From Sphingobacteriales bacterium (GTDB lineage Bacteria > Bacteroidota > Bacteroidia > Chitinophagales > Chitinophagaceae): a stretch of DNA of 64,000 nucleotides. The notes below the pieces were generated by a model. The model made no database searches. It saw only the letters and a list, made by a program, of their open reading frames with translations, and was not told the origin of the DNA. This document shows, one piece after another, positions 28,783 through 38,485 of this stretch (position 1 is its first letter; each line of letters starts with the position of its first letter). The stretch is taken from the NCBI GenBank assembly GCA_012270485.1, contig JAAXIF010000020.1, positions 198,501 to 262,500 of the forward strand, given 5' to 3'. The position numbers and the translations under genes are program-made.

Positions 28783-29099
28783 ATATAGTTTGGCAAATGT
28801 ATTTAGATGATAATACCTGTTTTGACAATATTACCGCAGAAGAAAAAATATTATTTGATTGTATATGGGATTATGTAAAAGGTAGATTAATGCCTTTAAA
28901 GGATGAAATAGACAAGGAAGAAGCAAAAGACATGGGAGTAAAAAATAAAGGTGTTATTATCGGATTCCCGTATAAGGGAATAGGGTGTCAAGGCTATTCA
29001 AATGAGTTACAACAAAAAATATTGTCATGTTTTGACCAAAACGGGATAGATGCAATGTATTTAGCCTGTAATGAGAAATTAAAAGCCCTTAATAATTGA
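28779..29099 (+). CDS. Hypothetical protein coupled to the 50-aa gene
   Basis: 106 residues, acidic in its first half (EEKILFDCIWDYVKGRLMPL, DEIDKEEAKDMG), then GVIIGFPYKGIGCQGYSNEL. Its start overlaps the previous stop by four bases. No family, signal peptide or membrane segment is recognised. Together with the basic 50-aa protein it has the size and charge of a two-protein module such as an antitoxin-toxin pair, but no toxin motif is visible. Confidence 0.6.
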   Translation: MNIVWQMYLDDNTCFDNITAEEKILFDCIWDYVKGRLMPLKDEIDKEEAKDMGVKNKGVIIGFPYKGIGCQGYSNELQQKILSCFDQNGIDAMYLACNEKLKALNN

Positions 29100-29207
29100 C
29101 CACAAAAACAAAAAGCCACCCCAATTAAAATCCTTCCAATTAATTGGATTGCCTCCTACTACTGTTCCTTTAAATTTATCTAAGTCTATATAATCTTTAG
29201 ATGTCAT
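29079..29207 (-). CDS. Possible small or truncated membrane protein (42 aa)
   Basis: An ATG frame of 42 codons reads MTSKDYIDLDKFKGTVV, then NPINWKDFNWGGFLFLW. The W/F/G-rich end resembles the start of small Bacteroidota membrane proteins (FNWGAFxxxW), so it may be a gene cut off by the neighbouring element. Its end overlaps the 106-aa gene on the other strand by 21 bases. Confidence 0.3.
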   Translation of the reverse strand: MTSKDYIDLDKFKGTVVGGNPINWKDFNWGGFLFLWSIIKGF

Positions 29208-29403
29208 TCACCATTTACTAACTAAGGCTTTTACTTTCTCTTGTCCTTAATAGTAAGTTGATACGGCGTTGGCGGCAAAATAAGTGTATCGGCGGTGTTT
29301 GGCCTTGATGAGTGGTAATACTGATCAACAATCGAAAAACCATCAAAAAACAGTATCCATTCAGCATGAATCATCTAGTGATGCTTTTCTGAAGAATACC
29401 GCA
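29100..29403. other. Non-coding right flank of the transposase segment
   Basis: Apart from the possible 42-codon minus-strand ORF, this stretch holds no convincing gene. A GC-richer patch at 29262-29300 (GGCGTTGGCGGC, then CGGCGGTGTTTGGCC) differs from the AT-rich surroundings and could mark an element end, but I could not match it to a left-end partner. Confidence 0.5.
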
Positions 29404-29805
29404 TTAATAAGCTTCTTTATGTCTAGGTTTCCAGATCAGGTAATAAAAAGCCAATATGAGAATACCTGTTACAAAAGGAATGAGTGCGAGATCTTTATAC
29501 GTGTAATGAGCAAAAAGTATCTTTTCATCAAATTCTAAGAATTCAGTGATCATCCAGTAGGAGTTGGCACTGATCCATACAGCAATGGCGAGATTATGAC
29601 AGAGTTCAGAAACGATATGTCTTGTTCTCCAACTTATGACCAATGCAATAATAAGCGTAGGAAAGATCATGGAGATGCCAAAAACAGCAAAGCCTAAACA
29701 CCAGGCCACATCTTTAAACAACCAGAATACGATGTGCAGATTTTCCATTTTGCGATAGCGCAAGGGAATAATATAGTCTTGTTTGCTCCCGCCAGGTTCA
29801 GCCAT
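29404..29805 (-). CDS. Hypothetical membrane protein
   Basis: 133 residues. After a soluble N-terminus (GSKQDYIIPLRYRKMENLH) come about four hydrophobic segments: LFKDVAWCLGFAVFGISM, FPTLIIALVISW, a weaker LAIAVWISANSYWMI and LALIPFVTGILILAFYYLI. No family is recognised. It is the first backbone gene right of the accessory segment and lies 52 bases from the FAD oxidase on the same strand. Confidence 0.75.
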   Translation of the reverse strand: MAEPGGSKQDYIIPLRYRKMENLHIVFWLFKDVAWCLGFAVFGISMIFPTLIIALVISWRTRHIVSELCHNLAIAVWISANSYWMITEFLEFDEKILFAHYTYKDLALIPFVTGILILAFYYLIWKPRHKEAY

Positions 29806-29857
29806 TGATTTTAGTTTTTTGAAGGTAATGGCTGCAATATTAATTTTTTGTCACCAA

Positions 29858-30913
29858 TCAGCGGCTTAAAATGCGTGTAAATCTTGTGACATCAGCGGCT
29901 GGGGTCATAGGTTTTCCTTCCGTCAGGTATTGTGCAAACTCATGGGCAAAATAAGGAGCCAACGAACATCCTTTTGTTCCCATTCCATTAAAGACACCCA
30001 CTGACGGATGCAAAGGATGTAATCCTACAAAAGGTCTTCTCTCCATATTGGTCGGACGTTCAGCAGCCATATGATCTAAAATCTGATAGGGCAGTTTCAA
30101 CCAATATTTCAGTTGTTCTTCTGTTTTCATCCTGAAAGTTTCTGATGGATTAAGATCTGTAAAATCCCATTCATAGTTAGAACCTATCCACCATAACCCA
30201 TCTTGCCAAGGAACCAGATGGATACCTTGTTTATAAATATTGGTAGCAGGCAATCCTTCAATAGCAGCGATGATGGCTTGACCTTTATTCGGCGCATAAG
30301 GTAATAGATGGAAGTATGGATTTTGAAAGCCGGCAGCCCCTTCACAACAAATGATTGACTTCGCCGTGATATGTTGATATTGTACTTCAGATGCTTTGAT
30401 GGTACAATCTTTCCAATCAAATCTTTGTTCTAATAAAATACCTTTCTGTTGTAATTTTTTTCTCCATTCTTTTAATAAGCGGTTTAGATCAATCAACCAG
30501 CAAGGATTGATTTCTCCAACTCCAAAATCAAACTGAAAAAAAGATCTTAGTTCTTCAATTTCATCAGGTATGCGCAGGTATTCTTGTTCTTCCGGTAATC
30601 TTTCTTTGAAAGCCAACATCATTTGTGGTGTTGGATGAAAATCCAGAATATTGGTTTGCCTGATCAGGGAGGTATTTAATTCTTTTTCAAATGCGCGATA
30701 CACTGCTACCGCAAAAGGCATGATCTTTTCAATTTCCCAGGTTCGTACAATTCTTCTGCCGGTAACCGGGTTGATTACACCACTGGCTACTTTAGAAGCG
30801 GTATAAGGACCTGGTTCATCTATGACCAGAACTGTTTTACCTGCCTTCAATAAGTTATGACTCAGCATTGTTCCACAAATCCCTTGTCCAACGATTATAT
30901 AATCCACCACCAT
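29858..30913 (-). CDS. FAD-dependent oxidoreductase, DAO/glycine oxidase-like
   Basis: 351 residues from the ATG at 30913, which puts the dinucleotide-binding motif at the N-terminus (VDYIIVGQGICGTMLS). An in-frame ATG at 30958 would add 15 residues and cannot be excluded. ASGVINPVTGRRIVRTWEIE and NGMGTKGCSLAPYFA are typical of DAO-family enzymes that oxidise amino acids or secondary amines. Substrate is unknown; the family also includes tRNA-modification-related MnmC C-terminal domains. Confidence 0.87.
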   Translation of the reverse strand: MVVDYIIVGQGICGTMLSHNLLKAGKTVLVIDEPGPYTASKVASGVINPVTGRRIVRTWEIEKIMPFAVAVYRAFEKELNTSLIRQTNILDFHPTPQMMLAFKERLPEEQEYLRIPDEIEELRSFFQFDFGVGEINPCWLIDLNRLLKEWRKKLQQKGILLEQRFDWKDCTIKASEVQYQHITAKSIICCEGAAGFQNPYFHLLPYAPNKGQAIIAAIEGLPATNIYKQGIHLVPWQDGLWWIGSNYEWDFTDLNPSETFRMKTEEQLKYWLKLPYQILDHMAAERPTNMERRPFVGLHPLHPSVGVFNGMGTKGCSLAPYFAHEFAQYLTEGKPMTPAADVTRFTRILSR

Positions 30914-31067
30914 ATTCGTAAGCGATAATAAGCTGCAAAGTTCATTAAATAGGTTCATTCTTTTGCATGGAATATCTTTTATCCTTTCTTGAAACCGTCA
31001 ATCCAAAAATAATATGACGCAGGCATCATTATTGGGTTGGGCTGTGTCATGCTTCAAAATCAATTGC

Positions 31068-31613
31068 ATGAAAAAACTGTGGATGGGTTTATTACTGCTG
31101 TGTATTTGTTCTGAAACGATAACAGCACAATCAAAAAAATTTCGATTAACACTATTGCCAGAGGCCGGCTTGGTAAGTTTTGATGGAAAGAGTGGAAGCG
31201 GCTGGGGGCTATATGCAAAAGGATCATTTGTTACCGGTTCAACAGGAGCATTAACGCTAACAACAGGAATAGGAAGAGCTAGTTTGAAGAAGCTGATTGG
31301 TTCCTCTGAAGACTATGTCATACGCTCTATCCCTGTATTGCTTGGATATGAACATGCCATGGGGAATTTCAGAATAGAACCACAACTAGGTTTGGGAGAG
31401 TTGGGTGGTAAATATACTTTGTCGGGAGTGGTAGCTCGTCCATCCGTTGCTTCCTTATTTTCAGCACTGACCCTTAGATACCAATGGAAACCGATATCGG
31501 TTGGTCTCAGAGCCCAATACCAAAAATCCATTGAAGGAAAAGAGGTAGGAACATGGTATCGTTCAAGAATGGGATTTTACACCATTCAGGTAGGTATGCC
31601 CCTGGTGAAATGA
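31068..31613 (+). CDS. Small outer-membrane beta-barrel-like protein
   Basis: 181 residues from the ATG at 31068, which opens a signal peptide (MKKLWMGLLLLCICSETITA). An ATG at 31014 would bury that signal behind 18 residues. The mature protein has alternating strands (GWGLYAKGSFVTGSTGALTL, FRIEPQLGLGELGGKYTL, ISVGLRAQYQKSIE) and ends in a hydrophobic strand, consistent with an outer-membrane barrel. Function is unknown. Confidence 0.75.
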   Translation: MKKLWMGLLLLCICSETITAQSKKFRLTLLPEAGLVSFDGKSGSGWGLYAKGSFVTGSTGALTLTTGIGRASLKKLIGSSEDYVIRSIPVLLGYEHAMGNFRIEPQLGLGELGGKYTLSGVVARPSVASLFSALTLRYQWKPISVGLRAQYQKSIEGKEVGTWYRSRMGFYTIQVGMPLVK

Positions 31614-31615
31614 TC

Positions 31616-31641
31616 TTTGATTTTTTGATCAAAAAATCAAA
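31616..31641. terminator. Bidirectional terminator, perfect 26-base palindrome
   Basis: A fully symmetrical palindrome centred on GATC with flanking A6/T6 runs fills the gap between two convergent stop codons. As either transcript it gives a stem ending in U residues. Confidence 0.85.
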
Positions 31642-31642
31642 C

Positions 31643-34600
31643 TTATTCTTCTACCCTCAATATCATTCCCCCCGAATTGGCTGTAAACTCAGGTGCGTAC
31701 ATACATTGGATACTTGCATTACCTGTTGAGAATACGCCGGTGTGGGTGATGTATACAGGATAGTCGAATACATAAGTCCCTTTATTCAGTTGACCAATAA
31801 AGAAATTTGTACTGGCATCTTTGGTGCTTTCATAATAGCCAAGTCTGTCTTGCCACTTGAATCCACTCAACACATTCACAGGTTCCATGGTGGCAGATCT
31901 GGTATCTTTTAGGTGGAGGTATTCCATCGGACGATCACTTTTGATGATCATTCTGACGATTACTTTATCGCCGGGTTTTACCACATCATTTTCTTTTAAT
32001 GCTTCCAGTACTTTGCCGGCATTGCTATTTTTCTCAACAAACAATTCTTTGGTAATTGACAATGGAGTTGCAGAAGGAGTGATCTTATCCATATCCTCAA
32101 AATATTGCCAATGTACAGCACCCCATGATATGGATTCCTTAGATCCTGTTCCTTTTGTTTGTACCGTGATTTGAATATTTCCCATCTCTGGTTTTACCAA
32201 CCTACCCTCTACACGTTGCTGGTAATAACCTGTACCTACTTCTTTTGTATGGGTTTGGTTATTATAAAGTGTATTACCTAATTGGATGGTAATATTTTTA
32301 TCTGTGTGCAGCAGGTCTGTACCTGTCATAATCAATGAATAAGCGGCATCGGCAGTTGCTACTGTGGTATTCCAATGATTGGTTTGTTTGTTCAGCAGCA
32401 ACCAGTTTCTGGCGTGATTAATACTTTTTTGTCCGCCTACAAAATTTTGATCTTGCAAGACTTCTTGCAAAAATTGGATCACTGTACTTTGATGTTCTAT
32501 CTGTGAAGTATACCATGAATAGCCGGATCGATCTTTCCAATAAACGGTTGCTTTTGATGGATCTTCCACAGCATTTTCTAAAACAGGGCTAAGAATATTT
32601 ACATTCACAAACCTCTTTTCGTTATTTCTAAAATAAACCAAGCCTAACAAAGACTTATTGTAAATACTTTGTCTTTGAATATTCTTCTTACCAAGATCAT
32701 AATAATAGCTATAAGCATCATAAGTACCGGTTTGCTGAATATCTCTAAAGAAACTTCTCATATACAGATACTGAAGTTCAAATCCGGAAAGTATCGGCTT
32801 GATAGAATCGAGCTTTGCAGCTTTTAATACACGGTAGTCTCTAGTGATACTAGCATCAAGGAATTTTATGGCTTTATCGATGAGGGGTTTAAGTCTGATA
32901 GCAATATCCGGTGTCATCGCTCCCAGTCTTTTTAGTTTACCAATACCTGTCATGACATAATTGGTCATATATCGATCTGCATAACCACCTTTAAACCAAC
33001 TAAAGCTACCATCGGGCAGTTGCATGTCTTCTAATTTTTTGATCAATTGATCTGATTGTTGGTTCATGCGAAAGACATCAAATAATAACGCCAAGTTTTT
33101 GTTTTTCTGTTCTTGTGTTTCGGCTTCAAAAACCCAAGGTGTTTCTTCCAGCATTACTTGTTTCAAAGATTCGTTCAATTGCAGTTTGCTTTTCAAAGCA
33201 ACCGTATCTTTTTGCCAAGCTTCAAATACTTTTTTGATTTTGGCATCCTTATTTATGATATAGTGTGCCAATGCATTTGCATAAAACCTATTAAAGGTTT
33301 GTTCAACGCACTCATATGGGTATTCCATGAGATAGGGTAGAGAACGGATGGCTTCCCAAATGGGATTGGCTGTGTAGCTGATGGTTAATGCTTCATGTGT
33401 TAAACTCGGACTATTGGCATTGATGAGTTTTTCAAAACGAAATTTTTGTGTGGTATCTTTTGTAATGAGGATGGGTAAACTTTCAGTCACCAATTGTCTG
33501 TTTGTCAAGACAGGAAGCGTATTTTCTTCGCCATCACTATAATTACCTGCCTTTGCTACCAATCGCCAAGTAAGGGCACGATTGAAACTAAAAGGTATTT
33601 GGATAGGAAATTTTACAACTGAACTCTGTTTAGCAGGTACGGTAAAATATTGTGAAGGAAATACATTTTGAAACCAGCCATCCACTAAAGAACCCGCACT
33701 TGCATCAATGAGTTCCAGCATTATTTGTCCTGATAGCTCCTGATCACTTAAGTTAGAAACTTTGGCACTGAATTCCATTTTATCGCCTTCACGCATGAAT
33801 CGAGGAGCATTGGCTTGCACCATTAAAGTTTTCTGGGTAATGACATCAGCTTGACCACTGCCAAAAGCTAGGTCTTTGTTATGTGCTATCGTCATCCATT
33901 TCCATTGTGTAACTGCTTCCGGCATCGTAAAACTGAAACTGTAATTGCCGGTACTGTCTGCATGTAGATGCGGATAAAAAAAGGCTGTTTCATTAAAATT
34001 TTTACGAATGACTACAGGCGTTTGAGCATTTTTTGTGGTAATAATCAAAGCACCCTTTTCGGCTTTCTGTCCAAAGCGTTTAACTGCTTCAACCGGCTCG
34101 AGATACTCCGAAGAAATAATATCGGCAGGATTAATATTCGAAATACTAGGCACAATGACACCATCCACTAATAACAAACTACCCGGCACTATCGTAGAAA
34201 TACCTGCTCCTCTAATTTTAATATCACCATATCCTACAGAAGCATCATAAGAAAATAATCCCGTGGCGGTATCGTCATTAAGACCGGTAGTAGCTTTTTT
34301 AGCAGCGGCTGTTAAAACCGATGGCGGACTCATGGCTTTATTCTGATCCATCAACTCATTGCGATGGTTACTAAAATAATACTTCGATGTGTATTGCAAA
34401 CTTTCTATCAAATGCTTTTTTGCTTGGATAGAAAGCAAGCTAGAAGGCTGTTGAGACCAATATTTAAGATTCTGAACCATCAAATCTTCGGAATTTGTGG
34501 CTATTCTGTCCAGCTCAACCTCTTCATACTGAACAAATGGAATGTCTACGTATTTGGCTAAAGATTGTTGTATGGTGAAATTATCTCCGGCATAGAAATA

Positions 34601-37600
34601 ATTATTCCATCTGTTATTCAGCCATAATGCCGGTTTTTGCCATTGATGTTGCTTGAATTGATCTAAAGAAGCATCATACATGCCGGTGAGTACCTCGGCA
34701 TCCGTATGATCACCTTTTAAACCCTTGATCTTGATCGTCCAATTTTCTTTACTTCCAGGTTCCGTTTTATTGCGATAAGAACTGTATTCAACATCCAATT
34801 GTTTATTGGTCCATGGAACATCGATCATGTATGTTTGTGTATACATCCTATTGTGAATCACATAGGCTTGTGTAATCATCATACCGCCTCTATCTGTTTC
34901 GGTTGGAGAAAAACGGATATCTGTCAATCCATTCTTGCGGGTTTGATATTCAAGAACAGCTTTTTTATTAAAGCGTTCTGTTTTGCTGATGACAAATATT
35001 TCATTAGCTGATGCTCCATGAATAAATACAGCAGTATCCCCTGGTTCAACCGTTTCTTTCTTTGTGAAAGTAAAATCATATTCAGGTGAGGGTAACTGTC
35101 TTGATACGGAATTAAATACCTTGACATAATTCACTGTTTTTACGACAGGGCCATTTTTATCCTTGGTTGTTGCTACTATTTCATAATGACCGGGTGGCAA
35201 TGGTTTTGTCAAGAGAAACTTATCCGTATTTTTTGTATCAATATCAGTTTGTTGCAACACAGATACTCTTGACCATGTGGATGGATCGGATTCATTTTCA
35301 TACTCATCATTAGGAAATAATGAGATGAAATCTTTTGGATTGTATAAGAATAGGTCAGGACGTTCCCATAATCTTTTTTTGATCAGTCTATCTGGATGTT
35401 GAAGTGAGGTGATTTTTATTTGAACAATGGCGGGTTCTTTTTCATTACTTAAATTGGTTGTTAATACAGGAATCTCTTTAAATAGATTAGCATCTGCCCA
35501 TTCAGGTATAGTTAGAGAAAGCGATAGTGAGGTATTGCCGGTAGTGATGGCAGTTTGAGCATTTCTTGTTTCGCCATTGGCATCTGTGACCGTTGCGCTG
35601 ACAGAGAAATCAAATAATTGATTGGATTCTTTATCAATATTAATATCGTCAGTAGTGGCTTTGAATTTGATTTGAAAATTACCTGCTGCATCTGTCGTGA
35701 GAATTCCTTGGCTGATCTCTCTTCTGTTATAAGAATTGGTGGGTCTTTGACGGTAATTGTAATGCCGAAATCTCACATCTCTTGTTACAGTATATGTCAC
35801 TTTTGCGCCATCAATGCTATTCCCTGCGAATGCTCTAGCAGTACCGGAAACTGTGATGCTGTCATTGAGTTGATAAGCTTCCTTAGGTTTTTCTAGTATT
35901 ACAGAAAATGTTGGTCGCTTGTATTCTTCAACTGAAACATAGGCAGACGAATTACCATATTCTCTTTTGGTATAGATAGAGTAGCTGCCGGTGAGCCCTT
36001 GCATAGGCAAAGTGAAACGGCCACTAAATGACCCATAACTATTCAACTGATAGCGAGCAGAGTCAATCGTTTTTCTGTTGACATTTTGTAAGTACACCCA
36101 AATTGAATCCTTTGTACTGATCACTTTGTTTTGTTGGGTCACATAGTCTTTCATGGTGCCAATACCTTTGAAAAATAAGGTTTGTCCGGGTCTATAGATG
36201 GATCTGTCTGTAAAAAATAAAATTCTTTTCGTTTTATTTTCATAGTCAGCTATTTCACTGCTCTCAGTAAGTTCCTTTGTTGTTGGTTCGAAATAATTTT
36301 CATATTCAGTTCTGCTAAATGAAAGACGATCATTTTTGGTTTCAAAAGTATACTTGTAAGTTGCGTAGCTTTTTTTCTCAATGAAATTTAGATAGCCGTT
36401 TTTATCAGTCGTTTTTTTGGCAAGCAATTTTAGCTGATACTTATACAATGCAGAGTTATAAGTGTTTTCAAAGATTGATACAGTTACATTAGCCAATGGC
36501 TTACCTGTTTCACGATGTACTACAAAAATGTCATTTTTATTCTTGATATAACTAATATTGGAAATGATGAAACGTTGATGACTTAGTTTACTAACGTCAT
36601 TATTTTTGAACATAGGGTCATTCGAGCATAATAATTCATATTCCCCAGATGGTAATTCAGGTAAGGCAATTTCAACACCGTGGTATTGATGATCTGTTGT
36701 TTTTGGTAAGATTTGAGCAATGGTTTTAAATGGAGAGATCGATACTATTTTTTCCCAAAACTCATTTTTCCATACCTCAGCTTGCTGATCGTCATTTCCG
36801 GCTTTTAGAATACGGATATATAATGTATCAATATTTTTATATGCTACGCGCGCTCGAAATTTTTTATTAATTGGGTTGACATGTTCTGTCTTGATAGACC
36901 AACTCGGAACTGTTATTTCCGATAAAAGTGTTCGCATTTTTTGTACGGCAGGTAGGCTGGTATCAAAACTTGATTGTACATCAGTGATTATTTTTTTTGC
37001 ATGGGTAAGTGCATATCGGTGTGTAGTATCTAAAAAAGGTTGATACGAGTCGCCTTTTCTTTTTTCATTAGCTGCTAAAGCGTACCAATACGAAGCGATA
37101 GCAGGAGTGCTAGGATATAATGCAGTAGTCTTTTTCAGGGTATTTTCATAATGATGATCTTTGTTGGGAAATCTAGCTTGTTCATATGCCCATTCGATTC
37201 TTTCAAGATTGAATTGAAGTAGCCATCCCAAACTGTTTCGGTTTTTATGCTTTCTTAAAAGTTGCTGGTATAACTGTAGTGTTATGAAATGATGTGCATC
37301 ATCATTCGGGGAAGTAAATTTTGTTTCTATAAATTCATTCAATTCATTCAATACAGCAGGATCTTGTAAGGAGAAAAAATCACTGGTTCTGCTGACGAAA
37401 TACTCTTCAGATTTATAAAAACCAATCGCTTCCACTAAGCATAGATCTGCCAGGTCAAGCGGGGCATAAGAATAATGGCCTTTGATAAGAATGGCATCAT
37501 ATTGATCTACCGTAATTTTCTCAAGAGAAGAAATATGTTTTAAAATTTCCTTGAATTGCAGAGCAATGTTTTTCCTGATGTCATCAATAGTCCATGTATT

Positions 37601-38026
37601 GATATCTGTATTTTGATTATTCACAACAGACTTTCTGTTGTAAATGACCCATCTATTGTTTTGAAAATATTTTTGTAATTGTTTATTGAATAGTAAGCGA
37701 TATAAGCTTTGTACAACGGGATCGTTATTGTTTTTTATTTCTGCTTGGAGATCGGCGGCTATTTCAATAGGTCCTTTTACTGAAACAATATTTTCTAAAG
37801 AATAACGATAAATCAAACATTTAATCTTTTGAGCGGGGAGGTTTTGCTTATTTGCTCTCTCATACAGTTGGTTTACTTTATCCAGAGCTGTTTTCGTCAA
37901 ACCATTTTTTAATATCAGTGTATCAATGTGTAACCATTCTCTGGTAAAACTGGTGTCTTTTTGTTGGGAGAATGAATTGATGGATACGAATAATAAAACT
38001 GCGAAAAGAAACTTCTTGAGCATCAT
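31643..38026 (-). CDS. Alpha-2-macroglobulin family protein with TonB-plug-like insert
   Basis: 2127 residues with a signal peptide (cleavage near NSFSQ). A helical N-terminal region (to about residue 400) precedes macroglobulin MG domains: FFTDRSIYRPGQTLFFKG is the classic MG2 block. The thioester motif CVEQ in PYECVEQTF (about residue 1572) is intact, and a TED helical-toroid domain follows. At about residues 1260-1340 there is a carboxypeptidase/plug-like stretch (IKIRGAGIS, LLLVDGVIVPSISNINPADI, EPVEAVKRFGQKAEKGALII) similar to TonB receptor plug domains. Bacterial A2M proteins trap proteases; the plug-like insert suggests outer-membrane or receptor contact. The family is usually 1500-2000 residues, so this is long. 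Confidence 0.93.
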   Translation of the reverse strand: MMLKKFLFAVLLFVSINSFSQQKDTSFTREWLHIDTLILKNGLTKTALDKVNQLYERANKQNLPAQKIKCLIYRYSLENIVSVKGPIEIAADLQAEIKNNNDPVVQSLYRLLFNKQLQKYFQNNRWVIYNRKSVVNNQNTDINTWTIDDIRKNIALQFKEILKHISSLEKITVDQYDAILIKGHYSYAPLDLADLCLVEAIGFYKSEEYFVSRTSDFFSLQDPAVLNELNEFIETKFTSPNDDAHHFITLQLYQQLLRKHKNRNSLGWLLQFNLERIEWAYEQARFPNKDHHYENTLKKTTALYPSTPAIASYWYALAANEKRKGDSYQPFLDTTHRYALTHAKKIITDVQSSFDTSLPAVQKMRTLLSEITVPSWSIKTEHVNPINKKFRARVAYKNIDTLYIRILKAGNDDQQAEVWKNEFWEKIVSISPFKTIAQILPKTTDHQYHGVEIALPELPSGEYELLCSNDPMFKNNDVSKLSHQRFIISNISYIKNKNDIFVVHRETGKPLANVTVSIFENTYNSALYKYQLKLLAKKTTDKNGYLNFIEKKSYATYKYTFETKNDRLSFSRTEYENYFEPTTKELTESSEIADYENKTKRILFFTDRSIYRPGQTLFFKGIGTMKDYVTQQNKVISTKDSIWVYLQNVNRKTIDSARYQLNSYGSFSGRFTLPMQGLTGSYSIYTKREYGNSSAYVSVEEYKRPTFSVILEKPKEAYQLNDSITVSGTARAFAGNSIDGAKVTYTVTRDVRFRHYNYRQRPTNSYNRREISQGILTTDAAGNFQIKFKATTDDINIDKESNQLFDFSVSATVTDANGETRNAQTAITTGNTSLSLSLTIPEWADANLFKEIPVLTTNLSNEKEPAIVQIKITSLQHPDRLIKKRLWERPDLFLYNPKDFISLFPNDEYENESDPSTWSRVSVLQQTDIDTKNTDKFLLTKPLPPGHYEIVATTKDKNGPVVKTVNYVKVFNSVSRQLPSPEYDFTFTKKETVEPGDTAVFIHGASANEIFVISKTERFNKKAVLEYQTRKNGLTDIRFSPTETDRGGMMITQAYVIHNRMYTQTYMIDVPWTNKQLDVEYSSYRNKTEPGSKENWTIKIKGLKGDHTDAEVLTGMYDASLDQFKQHQWQKPALWLNNRWNNYFYAGDNFTIQQSLAKYVDIPFVQYEEVELDRIATNSEDLMVQNLKYWSQQPSSLLSIQAKKHLIESLQYTSKYYFSNHRNELMDQNKAMSPPSVLTAAAKKATTGLNDDTATGLFSYDASVGYGDIKIRGAGISTIVPGSLLLVDGVIVPSISNINPADIISSEYLEPVEAVKRFGQKAEKGALIITTKNAQTPVVIRKNFNETAFFYPHLHADSTGNYSFSFTMPEAVTQWKWMTIAHNKDLAFGSGQADVITQKTLMVQANAPRFMREGDKMEFSAKVSNLSDQELSGQIMLELIDASAGSLVDGWFQNVFPSQYFTVPAKQSSVVKFPIQIPFSFNRALTWRLVAKAGNYSDGEENTLPVLTNRQLVTESLPILITKDTTQKFRFEKLINANSPSLTHEALTISYTANPIWEAIRSLPYLMEYPYECVEQTFNRFYANALAHYIINKDAKIKKVFEAWQKDTVALKSKLQLNESLKQVMLEETPWVFEAETQEQKNKNLALLFDVFRMNQQSDQLIKKLEDMQLPDGSFSWFKGGYADRYMTNYVMTGIGKLKRLGAMTPDIAIRLKPLIDKAIKFLDASITRDYRVLKAAKLDSIKPILSGFELQYLYMRSFFRDIQQTGTYDAYSYYYDLGKKNIQRQSIYNKSLLGLVYFRNNEKRFVNVNILSPVLENAVEDPSKATVYWKDRSGYSWYTSQIEHQSTVIQFLQEVLQDQNFVGGQKSINHARNWLLLNKQTNHWNTTVATADAAYSLIMTGTDLLHTDKNITIQLGNTLYNNQTHTKEVGTGYYQQRVEGRLVKPEMGNIQITVQTKGTGSKESISWGAVHWQYFEDMDKITPSATPLSITKELFVEKNSNAGKVLEALKENDVVKPGDKVIVRMIIKSDRPMEYLHLKDTRSATMEPVNVLSGFKWQDRLGYYESTKDASTNFFIGQLNKGTYVFDYPVYITHTGVFSTGNASIQCMYAPEFTANSGGMILRVEE

Positions 38027-38127
38027 GCAATGAAATTTGGTAGAAAAATACGTCCTATTTCATAGGGATGCAAACATCCTGTAATATTCATACAAAGTGA
38101 ATTGGATTAACAAAAGTTTAGGGCAAA

Positions 38128-38275
38128 AAAGAAGCTTGCAGCAATTGCTACAAGCTTACCCCCAATTTGTAGTTGTTGTTTATCCCTGCGGACTGATTTT
38201 CCAACAAATGCAATTTCCAATTTTTTAATGATGACGCAATACCTGTAAATGGGTATTTTATCTTGGTAACAATTA
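38128..38275 (-). ncRNA. Candidate small RNA ending in a terminator-like palindrome
   Basis: On the minus strand a near-perfect 26-base inverted repeat (arms AAGCTTGTAGCAA and TTGCTGCAAGCTT, 38132-38157) is followed by CTTTTTTG, as in an intrinsic terminator. No gene lies upstream before sucD, which has its own terminator at 38.5 kb. A short transcript in between is possible, but the palindrome may equally be another repeat. The start is arbitrary. Confidence 0.28.
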
Positions 38276-38282
38276 AATAATA

Positions 38283-38395
38283 GGGAAAGAAATAAGAAAC
38301 AAGGAACATGAAACAAGAAAGTTTCAAGTGAGTAAGCGACAATTTTAAATAGCGCCGGACTTTAGTCCGGCGAAAAGAGAATAGGAGATAAGGGT
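38283..38395 (+). repeat. Intergenic repeat family A, copy 2
   Basis: GAAATAAGAAACAAGGAACA words, then TTTAAATAG, the core CGCCGGACTTTAGTCCGGCG (38353-38372) and an AAAAGAGAATAGGAGATAAG tail, in the same order and strand as copy 1. It lies in the gap between sucD and the A2M gene. Confidence 0.9.
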
Positions 38396-38485
38396 GAATC
38401 TATAAAACAAGAAGAGGAAGTCTCAAAAGTAAAAAGAAGGCTTTGAGAATCGCCTAAATGAAAACTTTCTCCATCAGGTACCCGA

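Noticed and set aside
26990..29310. Complete IS with terminal inverted repeats and target duplication
   Set aside because: I compared both flanks by eye and found no convincing inverted ends, so only the transposase and passengers were reported.
38107..38342. Two overlapping minus-strand ORFs of 64 and 69 codons
   Set aside because: They run through the family-A repeat and the terminator-like palindrome; composition is not protein-like.
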